A DNA stretch of 15,029 nucleotides from JAFARZ01 sp035651595 (lineage in GTDB: Bacteria > Actinomycetota > Actinomycetes > Streptosporangiales > Streptosporangiaceae), in NCBI GenBank assembly GCA_035651595.1, contig DASRFJ010000179.1, positions 1 to 15,029 on the forward strand, read 5' to 3'. Numbering within the stretch: the stretch's first letter is position 1; the number at the start of each line of letters is the position of its first letter. Positions 1 to 6,891 of this stretch are shown here, piece after piece. A program made the translations under genes and the position numbers. The notes under the pieces are model-generated. The model was not told where the DNA came from and did not search any database. It saw nothing but the letters and a program-made list of their open reading frames with translations.

Positions 1-1208
1 CCGGACTTCATCGCGGACTTGCGGGTGAGCTCGCGCGCCTGCCGGGCGGCGACCCGCGCCCGGGCGGCCAGGCTCGCCTTGTTGATGATGTCCTTGGCCT
101 CGCCGGGGTTGCGGTCGAACCAGTCCCGCAGGTGGTCGTTGCACGCCTTCTGCACGAAGGACTTGGCCTCGGTGTTGCCGAGCTTGGTCTTGGTCTGCCC
201 CTCGAACTGCGGGTCGGCCAGCTTGACCGAGATGATCGCGGTCAGGCCCTCGCGCACGTCCTCGCCGGTGAGGTTCTCTTCCTTCTCTTTCAGCAGCTTC
301 TGGTCGCGCGCGTACCTGTTGATGATCGAGGTGAGCGCCGAGCGGAAGCCCTCCTCGTGAGTACCGCCCTCGGCCGTGTTGATCGTGTTCGCGAACGTGT
401 GCACCGACTCGGTGAACGCACCGGTCCACTGCATCGCGATCTCGACCGAGATCCCGTCGCCTTCTTCCTCGAAGTCGATGACCGAGGCGTGCACCGGGTC
501 CTTGGCGGTGTTGATGTACCGGACGAAGTCCGCGATGCCGCCGGCGTACTGGTAGCTGTCGGCGCGCGGGTTGTCCGGGTCTCGCTCGTCGGTGATAGAG
601 ATGGCGAGGTTCTTGTTGAGGAACGCCATCTCCTGCATCCGCCGGGAGAGCGTCTCATAGGACCACTCGGTGGTCTCGAAGATCGTGCCGTCCGGCCAGA
701 AGATCGTCGTGTTGCCGCGCTCGCTCGTCGGCTCGCCGCGGGTGACCGGGCCGGTCGGCTCACCCTGCTCGTAGGACTGGCTCCACAGGTAGCCGTCCCG
801 GCGTACCTCGACGGTCAGCCGGGCGGACAGGGCGTTCACCACGCTGATGCCGACACCGTGCAGACCGCCGGACACCGCGTAGGACTTGCCGTCGAACTTG
901 CCGCCGGCGTGCAGCGTGGTCATCACGACCTCGAGCGCGGGCCGGTGCTCCACCGGGTGCTCGTCCACCGGGATGCCTCGGCCGTTGTCCTTGACCCGGA
1001 CCCCGCCGTCGGCGAGCAGCGTCACCTCGATGTCGTCGGCGTGGCCAGCCAGGGCCTCGTCGACGGAGTTGTCCACAACCTCGTACACCAGGTGGTGCAG
1101 GCCCCGCTCACCCGTCGACCCGATATACATACCGGGCCGCTTACGGACAGCCTCCAGGCCCTCCAGAACTGTAATCGAGCGAGCATCGTAGGACAATCCG
1201 GACTCCAT
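1..1208 (-). CDS. gyrB: DNA gyrase subunit B, partial (N-terminal 402 residues; 3' end outside window)
   Basis: GyrB is the ATPase subunit of the type II topoisomerase that introduces negative supercoils, working as A2B2 with GyrA. The visible part begins MESGLSYDARSITVLEGLEA and carries the GHKL ATPase fold: YEVVDNSVDEA at about residues 42-52 (Mg-binding Asn47), DNGRGIP at 74-80 and the ATP-lid GGLHGVG at 114-120. The transducer domain follows, and the frame stays open to the window edge. The ATG at 1208 is preceded by a modest AGCAGGG ribosome-binding sequence and gives the usual short actinobacterial N-terminus. The gene is last in the visible dnaN-recF-dciA-gyrB series, 76 nt after dciA. 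The toprim domain and stop codon are not in the window. The identification is secure; only the exact start is slightly uncertain because the frame stays open a little way upstream. Confidence 0.97.
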   Translation of the reverse strand, partial: MESGLSYDARSITVLEGLEAVRKRPGMYIGSTGERGLHHLVYEVVDNSVDEALAGHADDIEVTLLADGGVRVKDNGRGIPVDEHPVEHRPALEVVMTTLHAGGKFDGKSYAVSGGLHGVGISVVNALSARLTVEVRRDGYLWSQSYEQGEPTGPVTRGEPTSERGNTTIFWPDGTIFETTEWSYETLSRRMQEMAFLNKNLAISITDERDPDNPRADSYQYAGGIADFVRYINTAKDPVHASVIDFEEEGDGISVEIAMQWTGAFTESVHTFANTINTAEGGTHEEGFRSALTSIINRYARDQKLLKEKEENLTGEDVREGLTAIISVKLADPQFEGQTKTKLGNTEAKSFVQKACNDHLRDWFDRNPGEAKDIINKASLAARARVAARQARELTRKSAMKS

Positions 1209-1254
1209 CCCTGCTGAGAATCGCGCGGCCAGGCTCCCCCCGCCCGGGGTAATT

Positions 1255-1277
1255 GGCTAGTTCGGTCACGCCTAGCC
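1255..1277. repeat. Small inverted repeat in dciA-gyrB gap
   Basis: GGCTAG at 1255-1260 and CTAGCC at 1272-1277 form a perfect 6-bp inverted repeat with an 11-nt loop, in the 76-nt gap between the dciA stop and the gyrB start. There is no T-run on either side, so it does not look like a classical intrinsic terminator. It could be a weak attenuator or a chance match. Confidence 0.3.
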
Positions 1278-1284
1278 CGCACCC

Positions 1285-1878
1285 TTACATTTTAGCTGCG
1301 GATACCACTTGTTTAGGCCGTGTTGCTGCACGTGTCGGAACTAGCGGATTACCGAGCCATCCCCGCGCGCGGCACGTGTCGTGCCTGGGTAACCCGTATG
1401 TATCCCCGGGGCCTTTACTGCCTGGTACGCGCAGGCCGCCGCGCCGCTTCGGCGGCTGCGGGCCGCGGACCCGCACCCGGCGCACCGAGCCGTCGCCGAC
1501 CTCCTCGTTCAGCCGCTTGACCAACATCGGCGCGAGCAACCGGACCTGGGTGGCCCAGGCGGTGGAGTCCGCGACCACGGCCAGCTCGCCGTCCGCGTAG
1601 CTGTCCGGCCAGGTGTGGGCGGCCAGATCCGGACCCACGATCTCCGGCCAGCGGCCGAACACCGAACCCATCGCGATCCGCTGCTGCCAGCCATTGGCAT
1701 CGAGCATCCCGCCGATCGCTGTCGTGAGCAGTTCTGGGTCTTCTCTACGTCCGCGTCGTGCCCCTGCACCGGATCCCAGCTGTCGAGCCCCGGCTCGTTC
1801 GGGAAAATCGCCTCTGGCTCTGGCATCGGCCACCGCCTGCGCCAGAGCCTCGGCCGCCATGGCGCGGGGGTCATTCAC
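1285..1878 (-). CDS. dciA: DciA/DUF721 family protein (putative replicative helicase loader)
   Basis: This is the DUF721 protein that sits between recF and gyrB in actinobacteria. DciA proteins are the ancestral bacterial loaders of DnaB helicase, so its job here is inferred to be helicase recruitment at the neighbouring origin. The core at about residues 51-138 has the family signature MGSVFGRWPEIVGPDLAAHT followed by the strand-rich segment GELAVVADSTAWATQVRLLA. The first 50 residues are Ala/Arg-rich and probably disordered. The GTG start at 1878 overlaps the recF stop by 8 nt, suggesting translational coupling. An in-frame ATG at 1860 would give a protein 6 residues shorter. The C-terminus runs about 35 residues past the RGPQPPKRRG...GDTYG segment near which I expect relatives to end; this tail has no recognisable motif. 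Confidence 0.88.
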   Translation of the reverse strand: MNDPRAMAAEALAQAVADARARGDFPERAGARQLGSGAGARRGRREDPELLTTAIGGMLDANGWQQRIAMGSVFGRWPEIVGPDLAAHTWPDSYADGELAVVADSTAWATQVRLLAPMLVKRLNEEVGDGSVRRVRVRGPQPPKRRGGLRVPGSKGPGDTYGLPRHDTCRARGWLGNPLVPTRAATRPKQVVSAAKM

Positions 1879-2995
1879 CGCGGGCCGCCGTTCCGGCGGC
1901 GACGCGGAACCGGGTGCCGGTGAGCATCGCGGGCACGTCCTCGGGCACGGCGGCGGTGATCAGCACCTGCTCGGCGGCGGACACCATCGCGGCGAGCCGC
2001 TCCCGGCGGCCGGAGTCCAGCTCGGCGAACACGTCGTCGAGGATCAGCACCGGGTCTTCCTGGCCGTCGCGGAGCAGCTCGAAGCTGGCCAGGCGCAGCG
2101 CGAGCGCCATCGACCAGGACTCGCCGTGGCTGGCGTAGCCGCGGGCAGGCATGCCGCCGATGGACAGCTCGAGTTCGTCCCGGTGCGGGCCGACCAGGCA
2201 CACGCCGCGGTCCAGCTCGCTGGACCTCACCTCGCTGCTGGCTTTGAGGAGTGCCTCCTCGAGATTTCCGGTGGTGACGTCTACCGTCGATCTGTACGCC
2301 AGGTTAGCGACTCCTTCCTTGCCGCCGGAGACCTGGGTGTAGGCGGCGACGACGTGCGGCCGGAGGGCTTCGGTGAGCCGCAGGCGCCCGGCCAGCAGCG
2401 GCGCACCGGCCTTGGCGAGCTGGGCGTCCCAGGCGTCCAGGGTGGCGGTCATGGCCTCCCGGGCGGGGCCCCGCAGGTGGCTCTTGGTGCCGGCCGACTT
2501 GAGCAGCGCGGTGCGCTGCTTGACCACACGTTCGTAGTCGGCCCGTACCGCGGCGTAGCGCGGGGCGGTGGCGATGAGCAGGTCATCGAGGAACCGGCGG
2601 CGCTCGCCTGGATCCCCCTTGACCAGCGCCAGGTCCTCGGGCGCGAACAGCACCGTGCGCAGCACGCCGAGGATCTCCCGCGGCCGGGGGAGCGGTGCCC
2701 GGTTGAGCCGGACCCGGTTCGCCTTGCCGGGGTTCAGCTCGATCTCGACCAGCGCGTCGCCGCGGCTCCCGCTGACCATGGCGCGCAGGATCGCCCGTTC
2801 GGCGCCGCGCCGGACCAGCGGAGCGTCGGTGGCGACCCGGTGGCTGCCGAGCGTGGCCAGGTAGCCAATGCCTTCGACCAGGTTGGTCTTACCCTCGCCG
2901 TTCAGGCCGCTGAACGTCGTGACGCCCGGCGTCAGCTCGACGACGAGCTCGGTGTAGGACCGGAAGTCGTTCAGCGCCAGCCGGGTCAGGTGCAC
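1871..2995 (-). CDS. recF: DNA replication/repair protein RecF
   Basis: RecF is an SMC-like ABC ATPase that binds single/double-strand DNA junctions and, with RecO and RecR, loads RecA at gaps behind stalled forks. The protein starts MHLTRLALNDFRSY, has the Walker A GLNGEGKTN at residues 30-38, an ABC signature region ASHGESWSMALALRLA before the end, and Walker B VLILDDVFAELD at about 316-327. At 374 residues it has the usual family length and both ATPase halves are intact. The start is GTG at 2995, 11 nt after the dnaN stop, so it is almost certainly co-transcribed with dnaN. Its stop overlaps the dciA start. The gnd gene that separates dnaN from recF in some actinobacteria is absent. Confidence 0.97.
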   Translation of the reverse strand: MHLTRLALNDFRSYTELVVELTPGVTTFSGLNGEGKTNLVEGIGYLATLGSHRVATDAPLVRRGAERAILRAMVSGSRGDALVEIELNPGKANRVRLNRAPLPRPREILGVLRTVLFAPEDLALVKGDPGERRRFLDDLLIATAPRYAAVRADYERVVKQRTALLKSAGTKSHLRGPAREAMTATLDAWDAQLAKAGAPLLAGRLRLTEALRPHVVAAYTQVSGGKEGVANLAYRSTVDVTTGNLEEALLKASSEVRSSELDRGVCLVGPHRDELELSIGGMPARGYASHGESWSMALALRLASFELLRDGQEDPVLILDDVFAELDSGRRERLAAMVSAAEQVLITAAVPEDVPAMLTGTRFRVAAGTAARGE

Positions 2996-3006
2996 ACTTC
3001 AGCGTA

Positions 3007-4140
3007 TTAGCCAGCGGAGCGGATCGGCATCAGCACGTACCGGTAGTCGGGCGTTGCCTTCGATTCCTCGGACGATTTCCCGGTGATCACGGCGGGCTTG
3101 GTGGGCGAAGTGAACGACAGCCGCGCGGTGTCGGAGTCGATGGCGCCGATGCCGTCGAGCAGGAACTGCGGGTTGAACGCGATCTGCAGGTCGTCGCCGG
3201 TGAACTCGGCCTCGAGCACCTCCACCGCCTGGGCCTCGTCCGACGCGCCAGCCTCCAGCACCAGCTGACCGGTGCTGAACGCCAGCCGGACCGGCGTGTT
3301 CCGCTCGGCGACCAGGGCGACGCGCTTGACCGCCTCGGCGAACGTGCTGGCCGGCAGCTCGGCGACCGCGTTGAACTCGCTCGGCAGCAGCGCCTGGTAC
3401 CTGGGGTACTCGCCGCTGATCAGCCGCGTGGTCGTCTGCTTGCCGGCGCCGGAGAAGCCGATCAGGCTGGCCGGGCTGTTCGGATCGTCCGAGCCGAGAC
3501 AGACCTGGACCTCGGCGCCGGAGGTGAGCGCCCTGGCGGTCTCGCCGAGCACCTTGGCGGGCACCAGGACGGCGGTGTTCAGGTCCGTCCTGGCCGGGGT
3601 CCAGCGCAGTTCGCGGACGGCGAGCCGGTACCGGTCGGTGGCGACGAGCGTGAGCGTCTCGCCGGAGATCTCGATGCGGATGCCGGTCAGCGCCGGCAGC
3701 GTGTCGTCGCGGCCGGCCGCGATGGCGACCTGGCCGATCGCCGAGGCGAGCGCGTCGCTGCCCACCGAGCCTGCCAAGGGCGGCAGGTCCGGCAGCGTGG
3801 GGTACTCCTCGGCGGGCAGCAGCATCATCGTGAACGTGGCGCTGCCGCACTTGAGGGTGGAGCGGGTGCCGTCCGTGGTCAGCGTGACCGGGCGGGCCGG
3901 CAGCGAGCGGACGATCTCGGCCAGCAGCTTGCCGGATACCACGATCACGCCGTCCTCGTCGGTGATCACCGGGAGCGAGGCGACGGCGGAGACCTCGTAG
4001 TCGAAGGTGGACAGGGTGAGTTCCTCCCCTGCCGCCAGGCGCATGCCGGCCAGGACGGGAGCGGTGGGCCGTGCCGGCAGGGCACGCGCGGTCCAGGCCA
4101 CCGCCTCGGCTAGCTGGTCACGTTCAACCGTGAGCTTCAC
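3007..4140 (-). CDS. dnaN: DNA polymerase III beta subunit (sliding clamp)
   Basis: This is the ring-shaped processivity clamp of the replicative polymerase, acting as a dimer of three similar domains per monomer. The N-terminus MKLTVERDQLAEAVAWTARA and the C-terminal YRYVLMPIR, which forms part of the partner-binding pocket, are both classical. Mid-protein segments such as VATDRYRLAVRE and ISGEYPRYQALLP are also typical. The length of 377 residues is normal for actinobacteria. The start is GTG at 4140. A strong GGAAGGA Shine-Dalgarno sequence lies upstream (plus-strand 4151-4157), 10 nt from the start. The gene is first downstream of oriC and heads the leftward operon, so its promoter must lie within or beside the origin. 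I see no convincing -35/-10 pair there. Confidence 0.98.
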   Translation of the reverse strand: MKLTVERDQLAEAVAWTARALPARPTAPVLAGMRLAAGEELTLSTFDYEVSAVASLPVITDEDGVIVVSGKLLAEIVRSLPARPVTLTTDGTRSTLKCGSATFTMMLLPAEEYPTLPDLPPLAGSVGSDALASAIGQVAIAAGRDDTLPALTGIRIEISGETLTLVATDRYRLAVRELRWTPARTDLNTAVLVPAKVLGETARALTSGAEVQVCLGSDDPNSPASLIGFSGAGKQTTTRLISGEYPRYQALLPSEFNAVAELPASTFAEAVKRVALVAERNTPVRLAFSTGQLVLEAGASDEAQAVEVLEAEFTGDDLQIAFNPQFLLDGIGAIDSDTARLSFTSPTKPAVITGKSSEESKATPDYRYVLMPIRSAG

Positions 4141-4258
4141 AGGTAGTCAGTCCTTCCGGATATTCGCGAGCCCGCGAAGGGCCAGATATCGCGTGTGAGG
4201 TTGCCGATCACGGGGTATAGCGAAGTCGGGCCGGTGGTCGCCGGGCGGGGCCCGGAGT

Positions 4259-4267
4259 CTGTCCGCA
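4259..4267 (+). promoter_or_regulatory. Weak DnaA box
   Basis: CTGTCCGCA differs from the actinobacterial consensus TTGTCCACA at two places (positions 1 and 7). It lies directly left of the AT-rich tract of oriC, where a box would help position DnaA for unwinding. Confidence 0.35.
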
Positions 4268-4280
4268 CACAGGTCCTTCT

Positions 4281-4325
4281 TTTGTCTTGTTCTTTATAGA
4301 GATATAGATCAGTCATAGTCATAGG
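4281..4325. other. AT-rich tract, candidate DNA unwinding element
   Basis: About 31 of 45 bases are A or T, by far the most AT-rich stretch of the intergenic region. It contains a pyrimidine-rich left half (runs of T) and TATAGAGATATAGATC followed by two AGTCAT copies. The repeated TAG/ATAG triplets recall DnaA-trio elements, but their spacing is not regular enough to claim that. Confidence 0.5.
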
Positions 4326-4331
4326 TGCGGT

Positions 4332-4355
4332 GGACACCGGGGAAAACCGGTGTCC
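4332..4355. repeat. Perfect inverted repeat inside oriC
   Basis: GGACACCGG (4332-4340) and CCGGTGTCC (4347-4355) are exact reverse complements around a GGAAAA spacer, giving a 9-bp stem with a 6-nt loop. It has no adjacent T-run, so a Rho-independent terminator for dnaA is less likely than a structural or protein-binding role. Each arm contains GTGTCC, which resembles a degenerate DnaA-box core (TGTCC). Confidence 0.65.
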
Positions 4356-4377
4356 GTGCAGGTCATCTGGCGTTTTT

Positions 4378-4386
4378 CTGTACACA
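4378..4386 (+). promoter_or_regulatory. Weak DnaA box
   Basis: CTGTACACA matches TTGTCCACA at seven of nine positions. It sits between the oriC hairpin and the two stronger boxes. Confidence 0.35.
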
Positions 4387-4482
4387 GCCGGTGTGCGCGA
4401 CGCGGGGACGGATCCGGGTCGGCTGTTACTCGACCGGGCCCGGCATTGGCTTGACACTGGTTGTCCCCCGGTTTTCCGAACG

Positions 4483-4491
4483 TCATCCACA
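4483..4491 (+). promoter_or_regulatory. DnaA box (near consensus)
   Basis: TCATCCACA differs from TTATCCACA only at position 2. It is paired with another box starting 12 nt further on in the same orientation, about one helical turn, as expected for cooperative DnaA binding. Confidence 0.7.
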
Positions 4492-4494
4492 ATC

Positions 4495-4503
4495 TTTTCC
4501 ACA
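4495..4503 (+). promoter_or_regulatory. DnaA box (near consensus)
   Basis: TTTTCCACA differs from TTATCCACA only at position 3. It has the same orientation as the box at 4483-4491 and a 12-nt centre-to-centre spacing from it. Confidence 0.7.
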
Positions 4504-4543
4504 CTCTGTGTGCACAGCTACTCGGCCATCTCGGTATCGGCGG

Positions 4544-6649
4544 TCAGCTGCTGCGCGCCTGGTTCTTGATGCGGGTCGTGAGCTCGGTGACCTGGGTGAA
4601 GACCGATGGCCGTTCGCCCATCAGCTTGCGGATCTTGCGGTCGGCGTTGATGACCGTCGTGTGATCGCGGCCGCCGAACTGCTGCCCGATCTTCGGCAGC
4701 GACAGGTCGGTGAGTTCGCGGCACAGGTACATGGCGATGTGCCGTGCGGTGACCAGCAGCCGCGATCGCGAAGTGCCGCACAGATCCTCGATCGACAGGC
4801 CGAAGTACGACGCGGTCTGCCCCATGATCGTGGCGGCGGTGATCTGCGGACCCTGCGCCTCTGGGATCAGGTCCTTGAGCACGATCTCGGCGAGCTGAAG
4901 GTCCACGGACTGCCGGTTCAGGCTGGCGAACGCGGTGACCCGGATCAGCGCGCCCTCTAGCTCACGGATGTTTCTGGAGATGCGGCTGGCGATGTACTCG
5001 AGTACCTGGGGCGGCGCGTTGAGGCGTTCCTGGGTCGCCTTCTTCCTGAGGATGGCGATCCGGGTCTCCAGTTCGGGCGGCTGGACGTCGGTGAGCAGGC
5101 CCCATTCGAACCGGCTGCGCAGCCGGTCCTCGAGCGTGACCAGGCGCTTGGGTGCGCGGTCGCTGGAGATGACGATCTGCTTGCTGGCGTTGTGCAGGGT
5201 GTTGAAGGTGTGGAAGAACTCCTCCTGAGTTCCTTCCTTGTTCTCCAGGAACTGGATGTCGTCCACGAGGAGCACATCGACGTCGCGGTACCTTCTGCGG
5301 AAGCCGTCCTGCTTGCCGTCGCGGATCATGTTGATGAAGTCGTTGGTGAATTCCTCGGAGCTGACGTACCGGACCTTGATGCCCGAGTAAAGCGTCTGGG
5401 CGTAGTGCCCGATCGCGTGCAGCAGATGGGTCTTGCCCAGCCCGGAGTCGCCGTAGATGAACAGGGGGTTGTACGCCTTGGCGGGCGCCTCGGCGACCGC
5501 GACCGCGGCCGCGTGCGCGAACCGGTTGCTCGAGCCGATGACGAACGTTTCGAAGATGTACTTCGGATTCAGCCGGGTGCCGCCGAGCATCGGGGCACGT
5601 TGCGGCGGGTTGATCGGCTGGGGCGCAGGATCGGCGTGCGAGGCGGGCTGGTGCAGTGGCGCTTGGGAAAGCGGTGCTTGGGAAAGGGGCGCCTGCGGGA
5701 ATTGCGTCTGAGACAGGTGTCCCAGCTGCGCGAGGTGGCCGGGTGCCTGGTACTGGCCGGGGGCCGTCTCGGGGTTCTGGGCTGGTGCCGGTGGTGGGGG
5801 CGGGTAACGATCGGCGACCGGAGGGCCCGCGGCCGCGTGGTGATCTGGCGTCGGGGTGCCCGAGCGCGGCGCCGGCCCGGCGCCGCCGGCCGCGGGGCCG
5901 TTGACACCAGCGGGCGCGGGGCCGGATTCGCGCGGGTCGCCGCCCAACCCGGGGGCCGGTGACCGGCCGTCCGGGTGCGCCGGGGCGGGGCCCTGGGGCG
6001 ACCCGGCGCCGTCGTTCCTGTGCTCGGCTCCCGGTGAGAACGACCGGAGGCGGTCCTCACCGGACTGACCCTGGCGAAGATCCCCGCCAGCGGTCTGGTA
6101 TCCCGGACTGAGGTGCCCGCCGGCGGCGAGCTGGCCTGGATAGGGCCCACTGCCCGGTCCGTAACCGGAACCGGGCGGTGTGCCGGTGCCGGTGCCGAAT
6201 CCGCTGCCGTGCTGGGTACCGTAGCCGCTGTTCTGCTGGCCGTAGCCGTCCGGGTGGGGTGTCGCCTGCGGGGCCGGCTGCGCCAGTGGCGCGGGTGCTA
6301 GCGGAGTCGGGGTGATCAGCGGCTGTGGTCCGGTTGCCTGATGATGCGTGGCGTCGGCCTGACCGGGATCGCGCGGCGGGGCCGACGGCTGCTGGCCGGG
6401 GTCCACGGTGACGGCGAGCTGGATGTCGCGGCCGAGCTGCTGGGACAGCGCCTGGGTGACCAGCGCCCGGAGCCGGGTCTCGAGCTGTTCTTTGACGAAC
6501 TCGTTGGGTGTGGCGATCAGCGCGGTATTCTCTACCAGCCCGAGCGGGCGGGTGAGCTTCAGCCAGGCGCGCTGATGCGGCTGGATCTGGAGGTCGGCGA
6601 GCCCATCGAGGGACCGGGCCCACACCTCCGCCAGGTCGGTGTTAGTCAT
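4544..6649 (-). CDS. dnaA: Chromosomal replication initiator protein DnaA
   Basis: DnaA is the AAA+ ATPase that binds DnaA boxes and melts oriC. From ATG 6649 (MTNTDLAEVWARSLDG) it is 701 residues. Domain I spans about 1-82. A very long low-complexity linker (83-355) is rich in Pro, Gly, Gln and Ala and includes the repeat PLSQAPLSQAPLHQ near 321-334. AAA+ domain III starts near 358, with Walker A GDSGLGKTH at 400-408 and Walker B VLLVDD at 459-464. Domain IV carries the DnaA signature GGRDHTTV at 659-666. The ATG is preceded by GAGGGGAG at good spacing. A longer open frame from 6787 adds 46 unconserved residues and crosses the DnaA boxes, so I reject that start. Streptomyces DnaA is about 656 residues, so this is at the long end. 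The boxes upstream suggest autoregulation. Confidence 0.97.
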   Translation of the reverse strand: MTNTDLAEVWARSLDGLADLQIQPHQRAWLKLTRPLGLVENTALIATPNEFVKEQLETRLRALVTQALSQQLGRDIQLAVTVDPGQQPSAPPRDPGQADATHHQATGPQPLITPTPLAPAPLAQPAPQATPHPDGYGQQNSGYGTQHGSGFGTGTGTPPGSGYGPGSGPYPGQLAAGGHLSPGYQTAGGDLRQGQSGEDRLRSFSPGAEHRNDGAGSPQGPAPAHPDGRSPAPGLGGDPRESGPAPAGVNGPAAGGAGPAPRSGTPTPDHHAAAGPPVADRYPPPPPAPAQNPETAPGQYQAPGHLAQLGHLSQTQFPQAPLSQAPLSQAPLHQPASHADPAPQPINPPQRAPMLGGTRLNPKYIFETFVIGSSNRFAHAAAVAVAEAPAKAYNPLFIYGDSGLGKTHLLHAIGHYAQTLYSGIKVRYVSSEEFTNDFINMIRDGKQDGFRRRYRDVDVLLVDDIQFLENKEGTQEEFFHTFNTLHNASKQIVISSDRAPKRLVTLEDRLRSRFEWGLLTDVQPPELETRIAILRKKATQERLNAPPQVLEYIASRISRNIRELEGALIRVTAFASLNRQSVDLQLAEIVLKDLIPEAQGPQITAATIMGQTASYFGLSIEDLCGTSRSRLLVTARHIAMYLCRELTDLSLPKIGQQFGGRDHTTVINADRKIRKLMGERPSVFTQVTELTTRIKNQARSS

Positions 6650-6666
6650 CGATGCGCTCCCCTCGC

Positions 6667-6675
6667 ATATCCACA
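6667..6675 (+). promoter_or_regulatory. DnaA box upstream of dnaA
   Basis: ATATCCACA is one base off TTATCCACA. It lies 18 nt upstream of the dnaA start codon, in the untranslated leader or promoter, consistent with DnaA repressing its own gene. Confidence 0.65.
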
Positions 6676-6678
6676 GAC

Positions 6679-6687
6679 GTATCCACA
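6679..6687 (+). promoter_or_regulatory. DnaA box upstream of dnaA
   Basis: GTATCCACA is one base off TTATCCACA and lies exactly 12 nt from the box at 6667-6675 in the same orientation. The 12-nt spacing is the same as that of the paired oriC boxes. Confidence 0.65.
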
Positions 6688-6745
6688 TGCTGTGCACGTG
6701 GCATCCCGGCTGCACACGGTGACCGTGGCAGCTTGGGGAGAATAG

Positions 6746-6754
6746 CTTTCCACA
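6746..6754 (+). promoter_or_regulatory. Weak DnaA box upstream of dnaA
   Basis: CTTTCCACA differs from TTATCCACA at two positions. It lies next to the possible -10 TATTCT of the dnaA promoter. Confidence 0.35.
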
Positions 6755-6891
6755 GCCTAAGACCCGACAGCGGGGGACGCGCGGCAAACGGCGGTCTTCC
6801 AGATGGTAGCCTGTATGGAATCCCCGGGCAGCACCTGGTCTAGCGTGCGCCTGGCTAAGACTGTGACGACTGACATTCCCCTGGAGCCCCA

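Larger units (their letters stand above)
4141..4543. other. oriC: Chromosomal replication origin oriC (dnaA-dnaN intergenic region)
   Basis: This 403-nt gap lies between the 3' end of dnaA and the 5' end of dnaN, where actinobacterial origins are found. It holds two DnaA boxes one base off TTATCCACA next to dnaA (4483-4491 and 4495-4503) and weaker matches at 4259-4267, 4378-4386 and 4461-4469. A stretch at 4281-4325 is about 69% A+T against a very GC-rich background and includes a short AGTCAT tandem at 4311-4322; it is the best candidate unwinding element. A perfect hairpin lies at 4332-4355. No protein is convincingly encoded here; the open frames across it have no recognisable content. 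Position and boxes support oriC strongly; the fine layout is inference. Confidence 0.9.
6650..6891. promoter_or_regulatory. Divergent dnaA / rpmH promoter region
   Basis: These 242 nt separate the divergent dnaA and rpmH starts and must hold both promoters. Two DnaA boxes lie close to the dnaA start and a weaker one lies further out. Reading toward dnaA, TATTCT (minus strand, 6739-6744) is a possible -10 element, but no good -35 accompanies it. Toward rpmH, TAGCCT at 6807-6812 fits a TANNNT -10, again without a clear -35. CCACATGC...GCACGTGG (6683-6701) is an imperfect inverted repeat. The region is clearly regulatory; the exact promoter elements are guesses. Confidence 0.6.

Noticed and set aside
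132..1217. Long plus-strand open frame opposite gyrB
   Set aside because: It is the Arg/Val/Asp-rich antisense shadow typical of high-GC coding DNA; the minus strand encodes an unmistakable GyrB.
1371..1390. CACGTG-containing sequence near the dciA 3' end
   Set aside because: Only the central six bases match parS; the flanks do not.
1613..3010. 465-codon plus-strand open frame opposite recF
   Set aside because: Low-complexity composition with no family features, entirely opposite recF and the start of dciA.
4137..4502. Open frames on both strands across oriC
   Set aside because: No recognisable protein features; they span DnaA boxes, the hairpin and the AT-rich tract.
6650..6787. N-terminal extension of DnaA by 46 residues
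   Set aside because: The extra residues are unconserved, Cys/His-rich and encoded by the DnaA-box-containing promoter; ATG 6649 has a good ribosome-binding site and gives the canonical N-terminus.
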